DNA of 64,000 bases from Hymenoscyphus infarciens (Eukaryota > Ascomycota > Leotiomycetes > Helotiales > Helotiaceae): the NCBI GenBank assembly GCA_001414345.1, contig LLCB01000159.1, forward strand, positions 1 to 64,000. The letters run 5' to 3'. Below are positions 49,058 to 61,222 of the stretch, piece by piece (position 1 is the stretch's first letter; every line of letters starts with the position of its first letter). The translations under genes were made by a program, and so were the position numbers. The notes beneath the pieces are model-generated. The model was not told the DNA's origin, searched no databases, and saw only the letters and a list, made by a program, of their open reading frames with translations.

Positions 49058-49070
49058 TCCCCTCTCCTTT
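49058..49070 (-). other. Polypurine tract of the chromovirus
   Basis: The plus strand reads TCCCCTCTCCTTT immediately inside the left LTR; on the minus strand this is an uninterrupted purine run at the position used to prime plus-strand synthesis. It fixes the element as minus-strand, in agreement with gag and pol. Confidence 0.85.
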
Positions 49071-52000
49071 AAAAAGACTCGTTCTAAGTCTTCGGTTGTC
49101 GGTTAGCGTAGTATCGAGTCGATCGGAGTATTATTTGTCTTTTTGTTATAAAGAATATAACTTGTCTTACTATTATAGTATCTAGTAGTTAGAGTAGAGT
49201 CGATAGCTAATAGTATTATTATTTAAGAGCTGATCGCTCTTTGTTTATTACTATATACTATGTAATAATAGAATACGAATAGAAGAGAAGCTAATAATTA
49301 GCTAGTAAGTAGAAAGCAGTATACTACTATAGAGTTATTATGTTCTTACTATTATTATATGTTATAATAGTAATTATTAAGTAATAAATAATAATTATAA
49401 AGTAATAGCTATTATTATAAGTAGTATATTAGTAGGCGACTTTTCCTTAATTCTAACTTCTCTTCTTCTTTTCTTTTTATTTAAATAATATAAATAGTAA
49501 GAATACCTTCTAATTAGGTATATTCTTATATATTAACTTGTCTTCTAGAACATATATATATATTATATATATATATATAAAAGTAAGTTCTTCTCTTCTT
49601 AATTAGACCTGATTTAGAGCTAATCTAATATAGTAAAATACCTCTTCTATATTCTCTTAGTACGCTTCTAGCTATCTACTGAGTCTACTACGTTTAGTGC
49701 CTTCGAGTAAAATCTTAGAACAAAGATTATATATACGCTTTTAAGAAGCTAAAGTCGAAGAAGTATAGGTACTACGTTAAGTAAAATACTATATATATCT
49801 TAATAAGTTTAATCTTAAATATATATTAAATTCGTTTTAACTTAGGTAGTTACTATAGTTTATTAAGAAGGAGTTTAGTATACTTAAGAGTAAGAAGGAG
49901 AAGAGGAAGGTTAAGAAGGCTATAAAGGCCTTAGATAAGATATTAGTTATTACTAGTATAAAAGTACTAAAGAATAGCTTAGAGGTATAGTTTACTCTCT
50001 TAGAAGAGACTTAGGCACTTTATGCTAAGGTTATTATAAGTACCCCTTACTTATTAGAGCGGTTTTAGTTACTAATATTTAATAGTCCTTATACTATACT
50101 ATAGAGAGTAAGACCTCTATCTAAACCTAGGTTTAGGTTCTCTTTAAGGCTTATCTAAAGAGTTTATAGACGTCTCTCTTAAAGCCGGTTACGAAAGGTT
50201 GTTAAGGTAAGAAGTGTTCTTATAAGAAGGAGGTAGTAAAGGAAGAGCTAATTTAGACTTCTTATGCTTAAAAGGGTAAGGAGGAGGATAATAAGTTAGA
50301 GGAAGAAGAGGCTATAACCTAGAGAGGGTTAGTAAGCTCTATTTTAGTAGTAACTTAGACTTAGTTCTTTACTTTATTAACTTTAAACATTCCTACTAGT
50401 TAGTATTTTATCTTAGGTTTTTATTATAAGTTCTTTATTAAGAGTAACTAGAATTAGAGAGTATTAATAGAGTTTTATAAATTAACTCTTTTATTTAATT
50501 CTTATTTAATTCTTATATATTAAGCTATTTAGAGAGGTATTAGAGTAGTCCTAGCTTTTCTAGATATTTAGTATAAAAGTCTCTTAAATAATATAGTAAA
50601 CTCTAAAAATTATCTATAGAATACTAAGTAGGATCTAAATTATATCTAACCTATTTTACTTAATATTATAGCTATCTTCTAAAAAGTCTATTACTAAGTA
50701 TTTCTTATACTTCTTATTCTTATATACCTTTAATAATATCTAGTAGAGGCTTTAGAGCCTCTTATCCTAGTAAGAGGGTATTTAGGTTCTTTAAAAGTAT
50801 ATTAGAGGCGAAAACATTATAAATTAATAATCTTTCTAGAAGTTTTAGCTTATAAGAGTATCTTATATAATCTAGTATTTTAAAAGGTCCTATCTACTAT
50901 TTAATAAGCTTTTAGCTAAAACGATTTATCTTAAGATTCTTAGTAGATAAGTAGACTTTATCTCTAACGTCTTAGTTAATAGCTCTTTAGTATTAATTTA
51001 TACTATCCTCTATCCTTTTCTAAGCCTTACTTATATTATCTTTAGCTATTCTCTAAGTAGAGTATATATATTAGACTACTTTTACTACCTTATTATAGTT
51101 AAGACGTTTCTAGGAAATAGATGTCTTTAGTATATTCTAGTCTTATAAAGTCCTTAGGTTAAGTCTAAACTTAAGCTAATAAGAGGTTATACTAATAGAT
51201 AAGTATAGAAGTATTATTTATACTCTATCTATTAGAAGGATTAATTCGCTTTAGTTATCTTAATAGTATATTATAAAGAGCCTTAGTCTCTAATTAATAT
51301 ATTGGTTTATTATCTCTATCTATCTGTCTATTTATTTATAGTAGACGGTATTAAGCTTAAGCTTAATACTAATTATTTAATAAAATTTAGTCTAAAATAA
51401 TAATATAAATTAAGATCCTTAATTAGATGTAATTAATTTAGAGTAGTAACTAAAATAGTAAATCTATTAAATAAAGAGTTTAGCTAGGCTTTTAGCGTCT
51501 ATAGTTAAGTAGTAGAGTATTAATACTAAATCCTTTCTAAGTTAGTTAATAAATACTAGTATAGTATTAAATCTATGTTTATCTTTTAAAAATAATTTAA
51601 AGTCTATATATAAATATTATATAGAATAGTTAGGTATAAGTAAGGGGTAAAGAAAGCCTTATTACTTAGTTTATTAAGAATAAGAGTATTTATAGACTTG
51701 ATAATTCCTTATATACCTCTTATAGTTTAAAAACATTCTAGCCTAGTAGTAGTGTTATACTAATAACTAGTATATCTTTTTCGTACTTAAGTAAGTACTA
51801 GATACTTAGTTATAGACTTCTTAAATTAGTTTTATATAGAGTTTAGTATTCTTTTAAATATAAAGTTGATTCTTAAAAAGTAGTAAATTATTTAGTAAGA
51901 TAGAGTATTTATCTAGAAGTTTATAACGTTCTTTCTAAAAAGAGTATAGGTTATCTTCTTTTAACTTCTAAATTATATCTAAACTTAACTCTAGAATAAT

Positions 52001-55000
52001 ATCTATTATATTAAGAGATATAGACTATTCTTATAAAAAGATCTAAGTAAGTTTAACGTTAATTTAAGAGTCTAACTAATTAGGTTCTAAGAGGGTATAT
52101 AAGTAGCTGTCTAATTTAGCTCGATTATAGGTTTTTAGGTCTTATTTATATTAGGTTAATATATCTACTTTTTAATTACTTTTCCTAGATATAAATTAGA
52201 TCTAAAAGTTAAAGTCTAATAAAAACTCTATCTATTAAACTTACTTAGCTATAAGTAGCTTAGTTATTATAAAGTATTCTAATAATCTATAATCTAAATA
52301 TATATTAATATACTTTTAATATAATATAAGTTTAGGGCGCTATTTCTTAAAAGCTTTTATAATAGTAGATAGTTCTTTATTATAGATCTTCTAATTCGAT
52401 TTATAGCTGACTAGAACGTATAAGTAGAACCTAATAAAGTACTAAAAGCTATTATATTATTATAAGAATATACTAGCTATTACTCTTTTTAAAGAGTCTA
52501 TTTCTACTTTTATATTATAATCGAGGTTAAAGTAGTATAAGGTTTATATAGTAAGTAGCTTAGTCCTTAGTACTTTAAAGGCTTTATTATATTTAAGTAT
52601 TTATAAAAACAGCTTTATAAGACGTATTATTATAGTTAAGGGTTTAGTAATTTTAGTATAACCTTTAATAAATTATTTATAGAATCCTATAAACCTTAGA
52701 TAAGACTTTATACTTATTATAGTATTAGGTTAGACCTAGTTTTATAAAGGCTCTACTTTTTTAAAGTTAACTTTAAGTCCTTTTATAGTTAAGATAAATC
52801 CTAAGTATTTAACTCTAGTAATACTAAATTTACTTTTCTTAATATTTACCTAAAGTTCTACTTCTTAGAGGTAATTTAGAACCTTCTTAACCTATTTCTT
52901 ATATTCTTTAATAGTATTTAAATAAATTAAAATATTGTTTAAGTAAGTAATATAGAAGTTATCTAGATAGTTGATTAAGATGTTATTTATATAATGTTAA
53001 TAGATAGTAGAGCTATTATAGAGTCTAAAAGGGAGGACCTTATATTTATATATACTATACCTAGTTCTAAATATAGTTATCTCTTCTAATTTAAGGTTTA
53101 TTTAGATATAATAGAAAGCTTATTTAATATCTAATTTAGTAAAGATTTTAGCTATCCTTATCTTAGAAAGGAGCTTATTAATATAAAGGATTAGGTAAGG
53201 ATTATTTTAGGTTAAAGTATTTAGCTTCTTATAATTAATATAGAACTATAACTTATTACTATTAGCCTTTTTAATAAAGAGTACTAGAGAGGTAAAAGAG
53301 CTATTACTATTAATAATAAACCTCTTATCTAGGTTCTCTATAAAGTACTCCTTTATAGCTTTAAGCTCTATAGTTAACTATTAATATAGAGGTGAAAAGA
53401 AGTTAGGAAGTAGCTTATTTAAAGTAATCTTATAGTTATATTCTTAGTAAGAAGAGAGCTTATTAAAAGCTACTTTTAAGAATATATCTTTATAAGATAA
53501 GTAATACTTTAGAAGTTAGGCCTATATTAGAGCCTTTATCTTATTATTATCTTAGAGAGAGGCTAATCTCTTATTAATAATCTAATCTAGCTTATAGAGG
53601 CTTATTATATAAAATTCTAAATTAAGCTGTTTTATATTATAATATATTATATTTATACTTATTTTATAGATAAAGGAGTATAAGGTCTAGCCTTTCGAGG
53701 CTATACTAGTAGTTTATAGAGGCTTTAGACTAAAGTCGGATATTGAAATTTTAAGAGGTATTATTATAGATAGAAATAATAACTTAGCGATATTTATAAG
53801 TCTACTCTTTTTACGTCTTTCTTATTACTAGATAGTATATTCCCTTTAATTTATATCTAACTAGTAATTTAAAAAGGGTTTCTAGTTCTAGCTAAAAAGA
53901 GAAAGTAAAATTTCCTTACTATAGTAAGGAGTTAGAAGGTAATCGACTAGCTAAATAATCTAGCTCTTTAAGAGGTTAAAGAAGACTTTAAAGTAGTTTA
54001 ACTATTTATTACTAATAATTAGGTCTTATTATCTAAGATCTAAGATAATAAAGAGGTAGTTAAGAATATAACGTTTATTAATATTTAGATATAGTTATAT
54101 AAACTAATTTACCTAGCTTTTAGTACTATTATTATATTTATAAATAGATACTATATATAATAATCTTTAAATCTTTAAACCTATTAACTTAGATAAGTAT
54201 AAGGCTAAAGGCTAATTTAGAAATAGATACCTATTTACTTCTATATTTACTAAAGCTTATATTTTAATACTATATCCTTATATACTAAGAATAGTATTTA
54301 TAAGGAATTATTTTCCTTTTATAAGCTTAGAAAGATTAAGTCTAGCTAGATTATATTTATATAGACTTAGAAAGGAATTTTTACCTAGGCCTCTTTATTT
54401 TCTTCCTAGCTTAGCTTAGAGTTAGAGTACTCTTTAGAAGGTTATTCTTCTTTAAGTTAATTATCTATCTTATTAATAGTAGGAAGATTAGAGTAATTAG
54501 GTTTAAAATGCCTAGGCTTACTATAATAGTAATAATTTATACTAGTAAGAACTTAGTTCGTTAATATAGTCTTTAATTTTTCACTAGTAGAAAATAGTCT
54601 AAGAGTTTATAAAATCTTCTAAGATATAGGATTAAGTTTATATAAGAGTAGAGAGGTTTTTAGAGTAGAGCTAGAAGAGGATTAAAAGGTACTTATCTTT
54701 TTAAATAATAAGGTTATACTAATTAGTTTAGCTATAGTACTAGTTATAGATAACTCTATGTTTTAGCGCTTCTCTTTATCTAAAGCTAAAAGATATACTA
54801 CTATCTTATTAAAATTATAATTCTAATCTCTCTTAACTAAAGTAGAGCTATCTTAAAGCTATAATATAATCTTATCTTATATTAAGTAGAATCTTTCTAA
54901 CTCTAGTATTCTCTTAAGTATAGCTATATTTAAGAAGTATACTCTAAAATCTAAAAAAGTTTCTCCTATATAACCCTTTCTATCTATTTAAAGGGCTTAA

Positions 55001-56159
55001 AAATTATTCTAAGTATCCTCTTTCTTATAACTAGTTAGAAAGTAGGAATTAAAGAGTTCGATTATATCTTATTAATCTTTAAAGGCTATATTACCTATAT
55101 TAGACTTATATTAGAGCTCTAAGTAGTTTTTAGCGAGTTTCGTAGTCGTTCCTTAGATAAGGGCTTTACGAGTTTTAGGTATATAGTAATAGTTAGTGTT
55201 TACTTAGAGTCTATTATATATAGATATCTTCTATTACTTATAAGTAGGTAAAGTACTATTATTTAAAGGTTTAATTTTCTTTATAATTTTACTTTTAACG
55301 AGTTAAAAGGCTTTTAAAGTACTTTTAGGTTATAGGTATAGAGAAGGTTATTATAAAGAAGGAATATTAGAGATAGAGTCTTATCTCTAATAATAGTTTA
55401 AAGAGATAGAAGGAGGTGTTTATATAAGTTAGAGAGGACTTAGACTATAGTTGTTATTTAGTAGCTATCGACTAATTTACTATACTAGGTTTAATAATTA
55501 AGCGATTTAATTATCTTATTTTAAAATTTTCTATTTTTTTTCTTAATCTTTAGCCTCTATAGCTTAGATTATACCTTATATCTTATCTATATTAGAGAAG
55601 TCTTATTAATCTCTCTAGCTTCTAGGTATAGAGCCTTTACTTTTATTATTCTTAGGCTTCTTAGTATTCTTAGAGCTATAGTACTAAGTTAGAGACCTTT
55701 TAGTAGAGGCTTAACTTTATTACTTAAAGAAAGGCTCTATACTTAGAAGTAGAGCTTAGAAGGGACCTAGGGTTACTCTAGATTCTAATATATTAAATAT
55801 TAAATTAGAGAGAGAGTAAAAGAGGCGATTTAGAAGTTTTCTAGATAACTATTTATATTATTAACTATCTAAATTATATATAGTAATCTCTATATAGAGA
55901 GAGTTATTAGAATTCTTAAGAATACTTAGTATATTCTAATCTCTTAATATATAAAACACGATTTTTACTAGCTATCTATATAGATATTAAACTCTAGTAT
56001 TACTAGCTATCTAGAAGATCTCTAGAATCCTAGCTATTTAAGAATATATTATTATAGTCTAATTCTAAGCTAAATCGAAATTAAAATAAAAAAAGCGACG
56101 ATAAGCTTAAAAGAGATATTATAAAAGCTGTTATTAATAAAGAAGAGTTATTATTTTTA

Positions 56160-56674
56160 TATAATAATACGAAATATATATAACTATAGTAGAGGTATAT
56201 AGAAGTGTATATAGTAGAATAACGTATATAGATACTAGATACTAATATAGAAGAAAATAATAACTATCTCTCTACTATACTAAACATGAACGTCTATATA
56301 TAAGAAGGTTAAAAGCTTCTAAGTTCTAATAATAATAATAACCGAGCCTTGTCTAATATAGCTAATACTAAATAATAAGAGCTAAAAAGCTAAATATATA
56401 ACCTCTAATCCTTTAGAAAGCTAAATATATAACATCTAAACCTTAATCCCTTCTATATATAAATATTAGATATTAATACCTTTAGTACTTCGCTCGTATA
56501 AGTATTAGTTATTTATAATCTCGGCCCTAGGGGTATTAGGGGTATCGGCACTGCTTAAGGGTATTGGCACTGCTCAGAGGTATTAGCAGTTTCACAAATG
56601 CCGACAATTCAGGATAGTGCTGTCACATAATAATCCAGCTGTCACATGATAATCCAGGATGGCATGCCATCACA
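56160..56674 (-). repeat. 5' LTR of the chromovirus (partly unmutated)
   Basis: This 515-bp repeat has an inner half as AT-biased as its partner. Its outer roughly 150 bp (from about 56,520) keep CA and TG dinucleotides that are TA in the left LTR. It lies 290 bp upstream of the epoxide hydrolase start codon. Confidence 0.9.
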
Positions 56675-56963
56675 TAAAGTAGGGATTATAGACAATTAAG
56701 GAGAGGGGGGAGAATTAGAGAGAGAGATAGTACTTAGAAGGGTTTACGGCATACTACGTCAACATGCAGTGATTATGAATGCACCAAGTGCCGACAGTGC
56801 CGGCAGTGTCGGGCCAACGTTGATCAGCCTACACGAGTACAAGAACTTGAGTAGCTCAACATGTAGCTTCTCATCTATCCTTCCTCTTCCTCTATCAATT
56901 TGGAGTAGAGAACTATTCATTCAAAACATCCCATTCAATTCCTAGGTTACTGCACACCCAGTC

Positions 56964-58409
56964 ATGGCCCCTGAACCATTCCAGATCTCAATCCCTCAGG
57001 AGAAGCTCGACAAGCTCAAGACGAAGCTCTCTTTGGCCGAGTTTCCAGACGAGCTCGAGGCCTCGGAATGGGATTTGGGCGTTCCGTTGGCTGATACGAA
57101 AAGGTTGACAAAGGCATATGAGCAATGGGATTGGAGGCAGGCAGAAGAACGGTTGAATAAGGTTCCGCAATTTCATACTGCGGTAAAAGTGGACGGTTTT
57201 GATGAGCTGGACATCCATTTTGTTTGGCAGAAGAGCGAAGTCAAGAACGCCATTCCTCTTCTCTTTGTACATGGCGTAAGTACTCTTACTTTACCCCTGT
57301 TCCTCTTTCCAGCTTCTACTTATATAAGACATCCTAATACGTCACTTCATTTCATATACGCTAACTTATGTTGATATAGTGTAAGTTTTCCTACCTACCC
57401 CAAAACCAGCATGGCACTCATTGATCGCAGGGCCGGGCTCCTTCCTCGAAGTCCTACATATCCTTCCTCTCCTCTCGAGTCCCGATGGGCCAGCCTTTCA
57501 CATTGTCGCCCCCTCCCTCCCGAATTTTGGCTTCAGCTCCGGTGTTAAAAGCCGCGGCTTCGCGATCCCACAGTATGCCGAAACCTGCCACAAGCTTATG
57601 CTTTCTTTAGGATATCCCGAATATGTGACTCAAGGTGGTGATTGGGGTTTTTTTATCACGAGAGCATTGGGCCTTCTATACCCCGAAGCTTGCAAAGCAT
57701 CTCATATCAATATGATACGTGCTTCTGCCCCTAGAATCACCAAGAACCCCATCCTTGGCCTCCAACACGCTCTTTCCTCATACACAGAGAGGGAAAAAGA
57801 AGGACTCAAGCGCAGTGCATGGTTTGAAAAGGAAGGCCGGGGGTATTTTGTTGAACAAGCTACAAAACCACAGACTTTGGCTTACGCGTTGAATGATTCC
57901 CCTGTTGCTTTGCTTGCGTGGATTTATGAGAAGTTGCATGATTGGACTGATGATTATCCGTGGACGGATGATGAGATTTTCACTTGGGTCAGTGTTTATG
58001 CTTTTAGTACAGCTGGACCGGGGGCTGCGCATAGGATATATTACGAGTTTGCCCATTCGAAGGATAAGGTGGTCACTAGGGAGAGTTTGACGGGTTATGT
58101 TCCCAATGTCAAACTTGGTTTAGGTATATCCAGTCCTCATACTCCCTCACAATTAATTTCCTTTTGGTTTTTGTTTCTTTTGCTGACTGGAAATGTTCAG
58201 CTTTCAATCCTAAGGAAATAGGAATCATTCCTGCTATCTGGGCCCGAACTATGGGTGAAGTAGTTTACGAGTCTTTCAATGATTCTGGTGGGCATTTCTA
58301 TGCAACTGAGGAGCCGGAATTCTTAGCGAAGGATCTGAGAACAATGTTTGGAAAAGGTGGTGGTGCTTATGGAGTTGTGAAGGATAAGAGTGGGTACGAT
58401 GAGGTGTAA
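56964..58409 (+). CDS. Epoxide hydrolase (alpha/beta fold) with an apparent 1-nt microexon
   Basis: Exons 56,964-57,275, 57,380 (a single T), 57,431-58,123 and 58,201-58,409 join to about 404 residues. Residues 1-100 form the epoxide hydrolase N-terminal domain ([26 protein letters not shown]). The oxyanion motif HGWPGSF is complete only if the lone T supplies the first base of the Trp codon. The nucleophile is Asp175 in QGGDWG; His367 in GGHF completes the charge relay, and a YAF segment may hold ring-opening tyrosines. The family opens epoxides to diols through an ester intermediate and serves detoxification or secondary metabolism in the cytosol. Introns are 104, 50 and 77 nt (donors GTAAGT, GTAAGT, GTATAT). 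A retrotransposon LTR ends 290 bp before the ATG and may contribute promoter sequence. If the microexon is not used, the frame is lost after residue 104. Confidence 0.85.
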
Positions 58410-59077
58410 TATCCAATGGGTATGTAGATTGGATGCTTTATTGATTTGATTGAAACTCTAGGTTTCCGGCTTGCCACTTGTATGATTATTAAAGAGTTTC
58501 GGAACTATGTTTTGCTTGAGCAGAGCAGCTATTATTTGTGTTATTGTCGTGGAATGACAGAGGTTTGTTCTTAAGTCCTCGAAATACATGGACTCGCGGA
58601 GTCGCGGTGGACAATAAATACAGCAGTCTAGTAAACAGCTGCGAGCTAGCTCGTTGTTCTGACTTTCTAGGTATTGCCTCAAATACTTTAGGGCAAATGG
58701 AACTTGATTGTTCCACCCATCTGGGTTAATTTTATATTGTTCTAAGTTCTTAGAATAATCTACTTGGATTACTCCAACAAATCGGAATAACGAGCACAAT
58801 CGGCAGGTACGAACCTCATGGTTTTAAATACTTTCGCTTTACTACATATCGCGAGATGGAGTGCATTTTTCCAGTCGGGTAACCCCTATTTGGCTCGCTT
58901 AAAATAAATACATATCTTGAGCTCACCGCAGTAACCTCACTGCATTAAAACAGAGCACTTGTGACCAAAGTCAGATATATGTTTCACCACCAAACCGCGT
59001 ATCACCGGGTTTAAAAGGAGCAACTTTCTGTCTTTCAAACTAGACAACCAAAACTGTCAGCCTCTAAACCCATAGCA
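58410..59077. other. Intergenic region
   Basis: Overlapping short frames on both strands (58,458-58,799) have no motif. The last 100 bp are pyrimidine- and CAAA-rich, compatible with a promoter or leader for the small candidate gene that follows. Confidence 0.45.
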
Positions 59078-59381
59078 ATGACTAAGGACCTTATTGCTGG
59101 TGTCAGTAAAGGGGACCCGACTGTGTTGCGTCCTGCCTATGGTGTTTTACTATGTTGTCAAGTAAGCGCTTTTCGCATTCGTGACCCGTATGCCTTTTCG
59201 CTGCTAATCATCCTGCCGGGTGAGCCCGATAGCTCAGATTCCCTTCTGGGATTTTGCTTATTTGGGTATACAGGGTGATGGCACTAGTTGGGGGACTCTT
59301 CCTTGGTGTACCAAGGAAGATCCGCTTGTTATCCCTTCTAATGTCGACATGCAGGGGGGGGGAATGTGCATTAAAAAATAG
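59078..59381 (+). CDS. Candidate small two-exon gene of unknown function (63 residues)
   Basis: ATG at 59,078 opens 28 codons ending CCQ at 59,161. A 112-nt intron with donor GTAAGC, an internal GCTAAT branch-like site and acceptor ACAG at 59,273 would join exon 2 (59,274-59,381), giving a total of 63 residues with five cysteines and segments GDGTSWGTLPWCTKED and VIPSNVDMQGGGMC. No signal peptide or known domain is seen. The G run at about 59,354-59,362 encodes the GGG. The intron phase fits and the composition is protein-like, but a chance model is quite possible at this size. Confidence 0.3.
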
Positions 59382-60111
59382 GTACTTTTGAGGCTCAATT
59401 GTGCTGAAAGTAGGTTCTATTGAAGGGCGTCAACCATGTTATAGTATGTGCAAATGCTTGGAGTTGTCTAGAGTGCTGTTTTGGGCCTAAAAGCCTCCGC
59501 TTTGAGCGCACGTTTTACCCTCTACATATCGGCATTGGAAGGGATAAGGGAGGAGGTTATGGATGGATGAAATAGTAAGAACTCAAAGGGGAAAAGTGAA
59601 CTTACATTGTATACATAAACGAAAATATATACAACTTATATCAAAGCAACATAGCAGCTTGTTGTTTACTGGGCTTCGATATTTTGATTCTCTTTACCAA
59701 CACAAGCCCTGCGAATCTGCCAAAAAAAAAAGACAACTACCAATCTAACGCCACGTCCAAGGATACGAGTAAAGAGACCAAGCCCAAAAGTGTTTTGCCA
59801 CCAAAGCACCACCGGAATAAAAACAATGCACACGCAGGGGGAAAAAGGTGCGTATAAAGCGAAATAAGGATGTTGTCTTTGTGATATCACTTCCGTTGCT
59901 ATACTTGATTGTGGTATTTTGAAGTAGGCATTTCTCTGAACTCCTTGTGAGGTAAACTGGTGTCTGGTATTGGGCGAGGTTAATTGTACGTTGGCTCCGG
60001 AATTTTCTGTTGAATGAAGAGCTCGAAATACACCTAGGCTCTGATACAGAGAGAATTTCTGCTAGTCGGACCCTGGCTACTGTTGCAGGAATGATAGAAA
60101 GTCTCATTTGA
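59382..60111. other. Intergenic region
   Basis: Only short frames without motifs are present. It lies downstream of both the small candidate gene and the SDR, whose 3' ends converge here. Confidence 0.45.
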
Positions 60112-61222
60112 TCACTGGATGTTGGCTAAAACCGTTTCGTCCTCCTTCAGTTTTGCATATTTAATAGTCTCCTTCCATACCCAATCACTCTTCTCTGCAT
60201 CTCTCGTCTCCGCACATGTCGCAAGCGGAACTAAGCCATGAAAGTATTTAGCTTTCGGAAACTCCCCTAGATTCGTCAGAATCAAATGCAGCCCGCAGAA
60301 CATGTGCTGCCGATTTATGTGTACTTCTAGCTTCCCCATTTGGAAACAACCACGCAAGCAGCGGAAAATAAACTTGGAACGCAAATACGCGAATAAACCA
60401 CGGTCCACGGCGTGCAATTGTTGTAGGCATGGTGCCGGGATCCACTCCCAAGATACAGATGTTCTTTAGGGAAAGAGCCTGGTTCATGCGACGTTGGAGT
60501 TCGTGCATCATCATCACGAGAAGGAACTTGGAGACACCGTAACGACGAAAACCACCACACCAGGAAGGGTCTTCTTGTGTGGAACTCCAGGTACCTTCGG
60601 CAATTTCTTTAAATGTTTCGCGGTTAGGAAGAATGGTCTGGTAGTTTTCGTCTTTGAAAGCGTTTCCTCGTTCGTTTCGCTTGGCGTGAGGGCTGGGACG
60701 GAGAGTTAGCTGGCTGCTATGTTTGCAAACCTCTTTCTAATATGTATATATGTATTTGTTTAGTCTAGATGGGACTTACTCATGAGCTTGGCTGCTTATC
60801 AAGACAATCCGGCCAGACTCTTTATCCATGTTCTTCAGCAAAAGTAGTGTTAACAACTCGTGCCCCAAATAATTGACACAAAAGGACACATCGAGCCCGT
60901 CTTCGGTCCAGCTTTGGCTATCAAATTCTTCGAATGCGGCATTGAGAGCCAGCGCTCGGATGAGTGGAAGTTCACCTGCTGAAATGCGTGTGTTGATAGC
61001 CTCGGCCGTTTGGCGTACATTGTCGAGATCAGCTAAGTTTAGCGAAGCAACCTCGTAAAGGTGAGTTGGAAGTGATTCGAAGACCTGCGCAGCAGTGGCG
61101 TTCCTGGCAGTATAGATGGCATGGTAGGACGCGAACTCGGGCGTGGAGGCTATTTGTTTTGCGATTGCACTTCCCAGACCACCATTTGCTCCTGTAAGAA
61201 CGATGGTACCTTTGCCAGCCAT
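60112..61222 (-). pseudogene. Short-chain dehydrogenase/reductase with a frameshift near its C-terminus
   Basis: On the minus strand, exon 1 (61,222-60,780) and exon 2 (from 60,716) join over a 63-nt intron (GTAAGT..ATAG, phase 2). The start MAGKGTIVLTGANGGLG contains the NAD(P)-binding TGxxxGxG motif; ALNAAF is the structural Asn/Ala segment, VLISS holds the catalytic-serine strand and YGVSK the catalytic Tyr and Lys. Enzymes of this class oxidise or reduce alcohol and carbonyl groups with NAD(P). The frame carrying RAAFDS ends at 60,248 after an aberrant SRGVSES tail. The family-like C-terminus (LGEFPKAKYFHG to KEDETVL) continues in another frame to 60,112. One surplus base near 60,268-60,290 would explain this. 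The unshifted product is about 303 residues. The alternative of a 35-nt intron there is unlikely. Confidence 0.75.

Larger units (their letters stand above)
48562..56674 (-). mobile_element. Complete but RIP-dead Ty3/Gypsy chromovirus (8.1 kb)
   Basis: LTRs at 48,562-49,057 and 56,160-56,674 begin TGTAATAGCACG and end CCATCACA in their least mutated copies. The exact 5-bp duplication TAAAG flanks the element (48,557-48,561 and 56,675-56,679). On the minus strand: gag with a decayed CCHC knuckle at about 54,490-54,540; reverse transcriptase with the YLDD box at about 52,921-52,945, now reading YLNN; an integrase C-terminal GPF-type segment (DKVYLSTKN, IGPFKI) at about 50,880-50,990; and a chromodomain (VKWVGYDLDPTWY when stops are ignored) at about 50,560-50,710. 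A purine tract sits next to the left LTR. Every frame has many TAA/TAG stops. Chromodomains of this class bind heterochromatin marks and guide integration. About 1.4 kb between pol and the 3' LTR holds a purine-rich stretch on the opposite strand. Confidence 0.92.

Noticed and set aside
57276..57430. Spliceosomal twin intron (stwintron) instead of a microexon
   Set aside because: In a stwintron the inner intron interrupts the outer splice site. Here the second donor is complete after the T, so two introns separated by one base is the simpler reading.
59222..59275. tRNA-like opening (GCCCGATAGCTCAG)
   Set aside because: No matching acceptor stem, anticodon arm or T arm follows; it lies inside a predicted intron.
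60262..60310. 35-nt intron (GTTCTG..CTAG) rescuing the SDR frame
   Set aside because: It is shorter than any other intron in the window, has a poor donor and would remove the conserved RAAFD segment.
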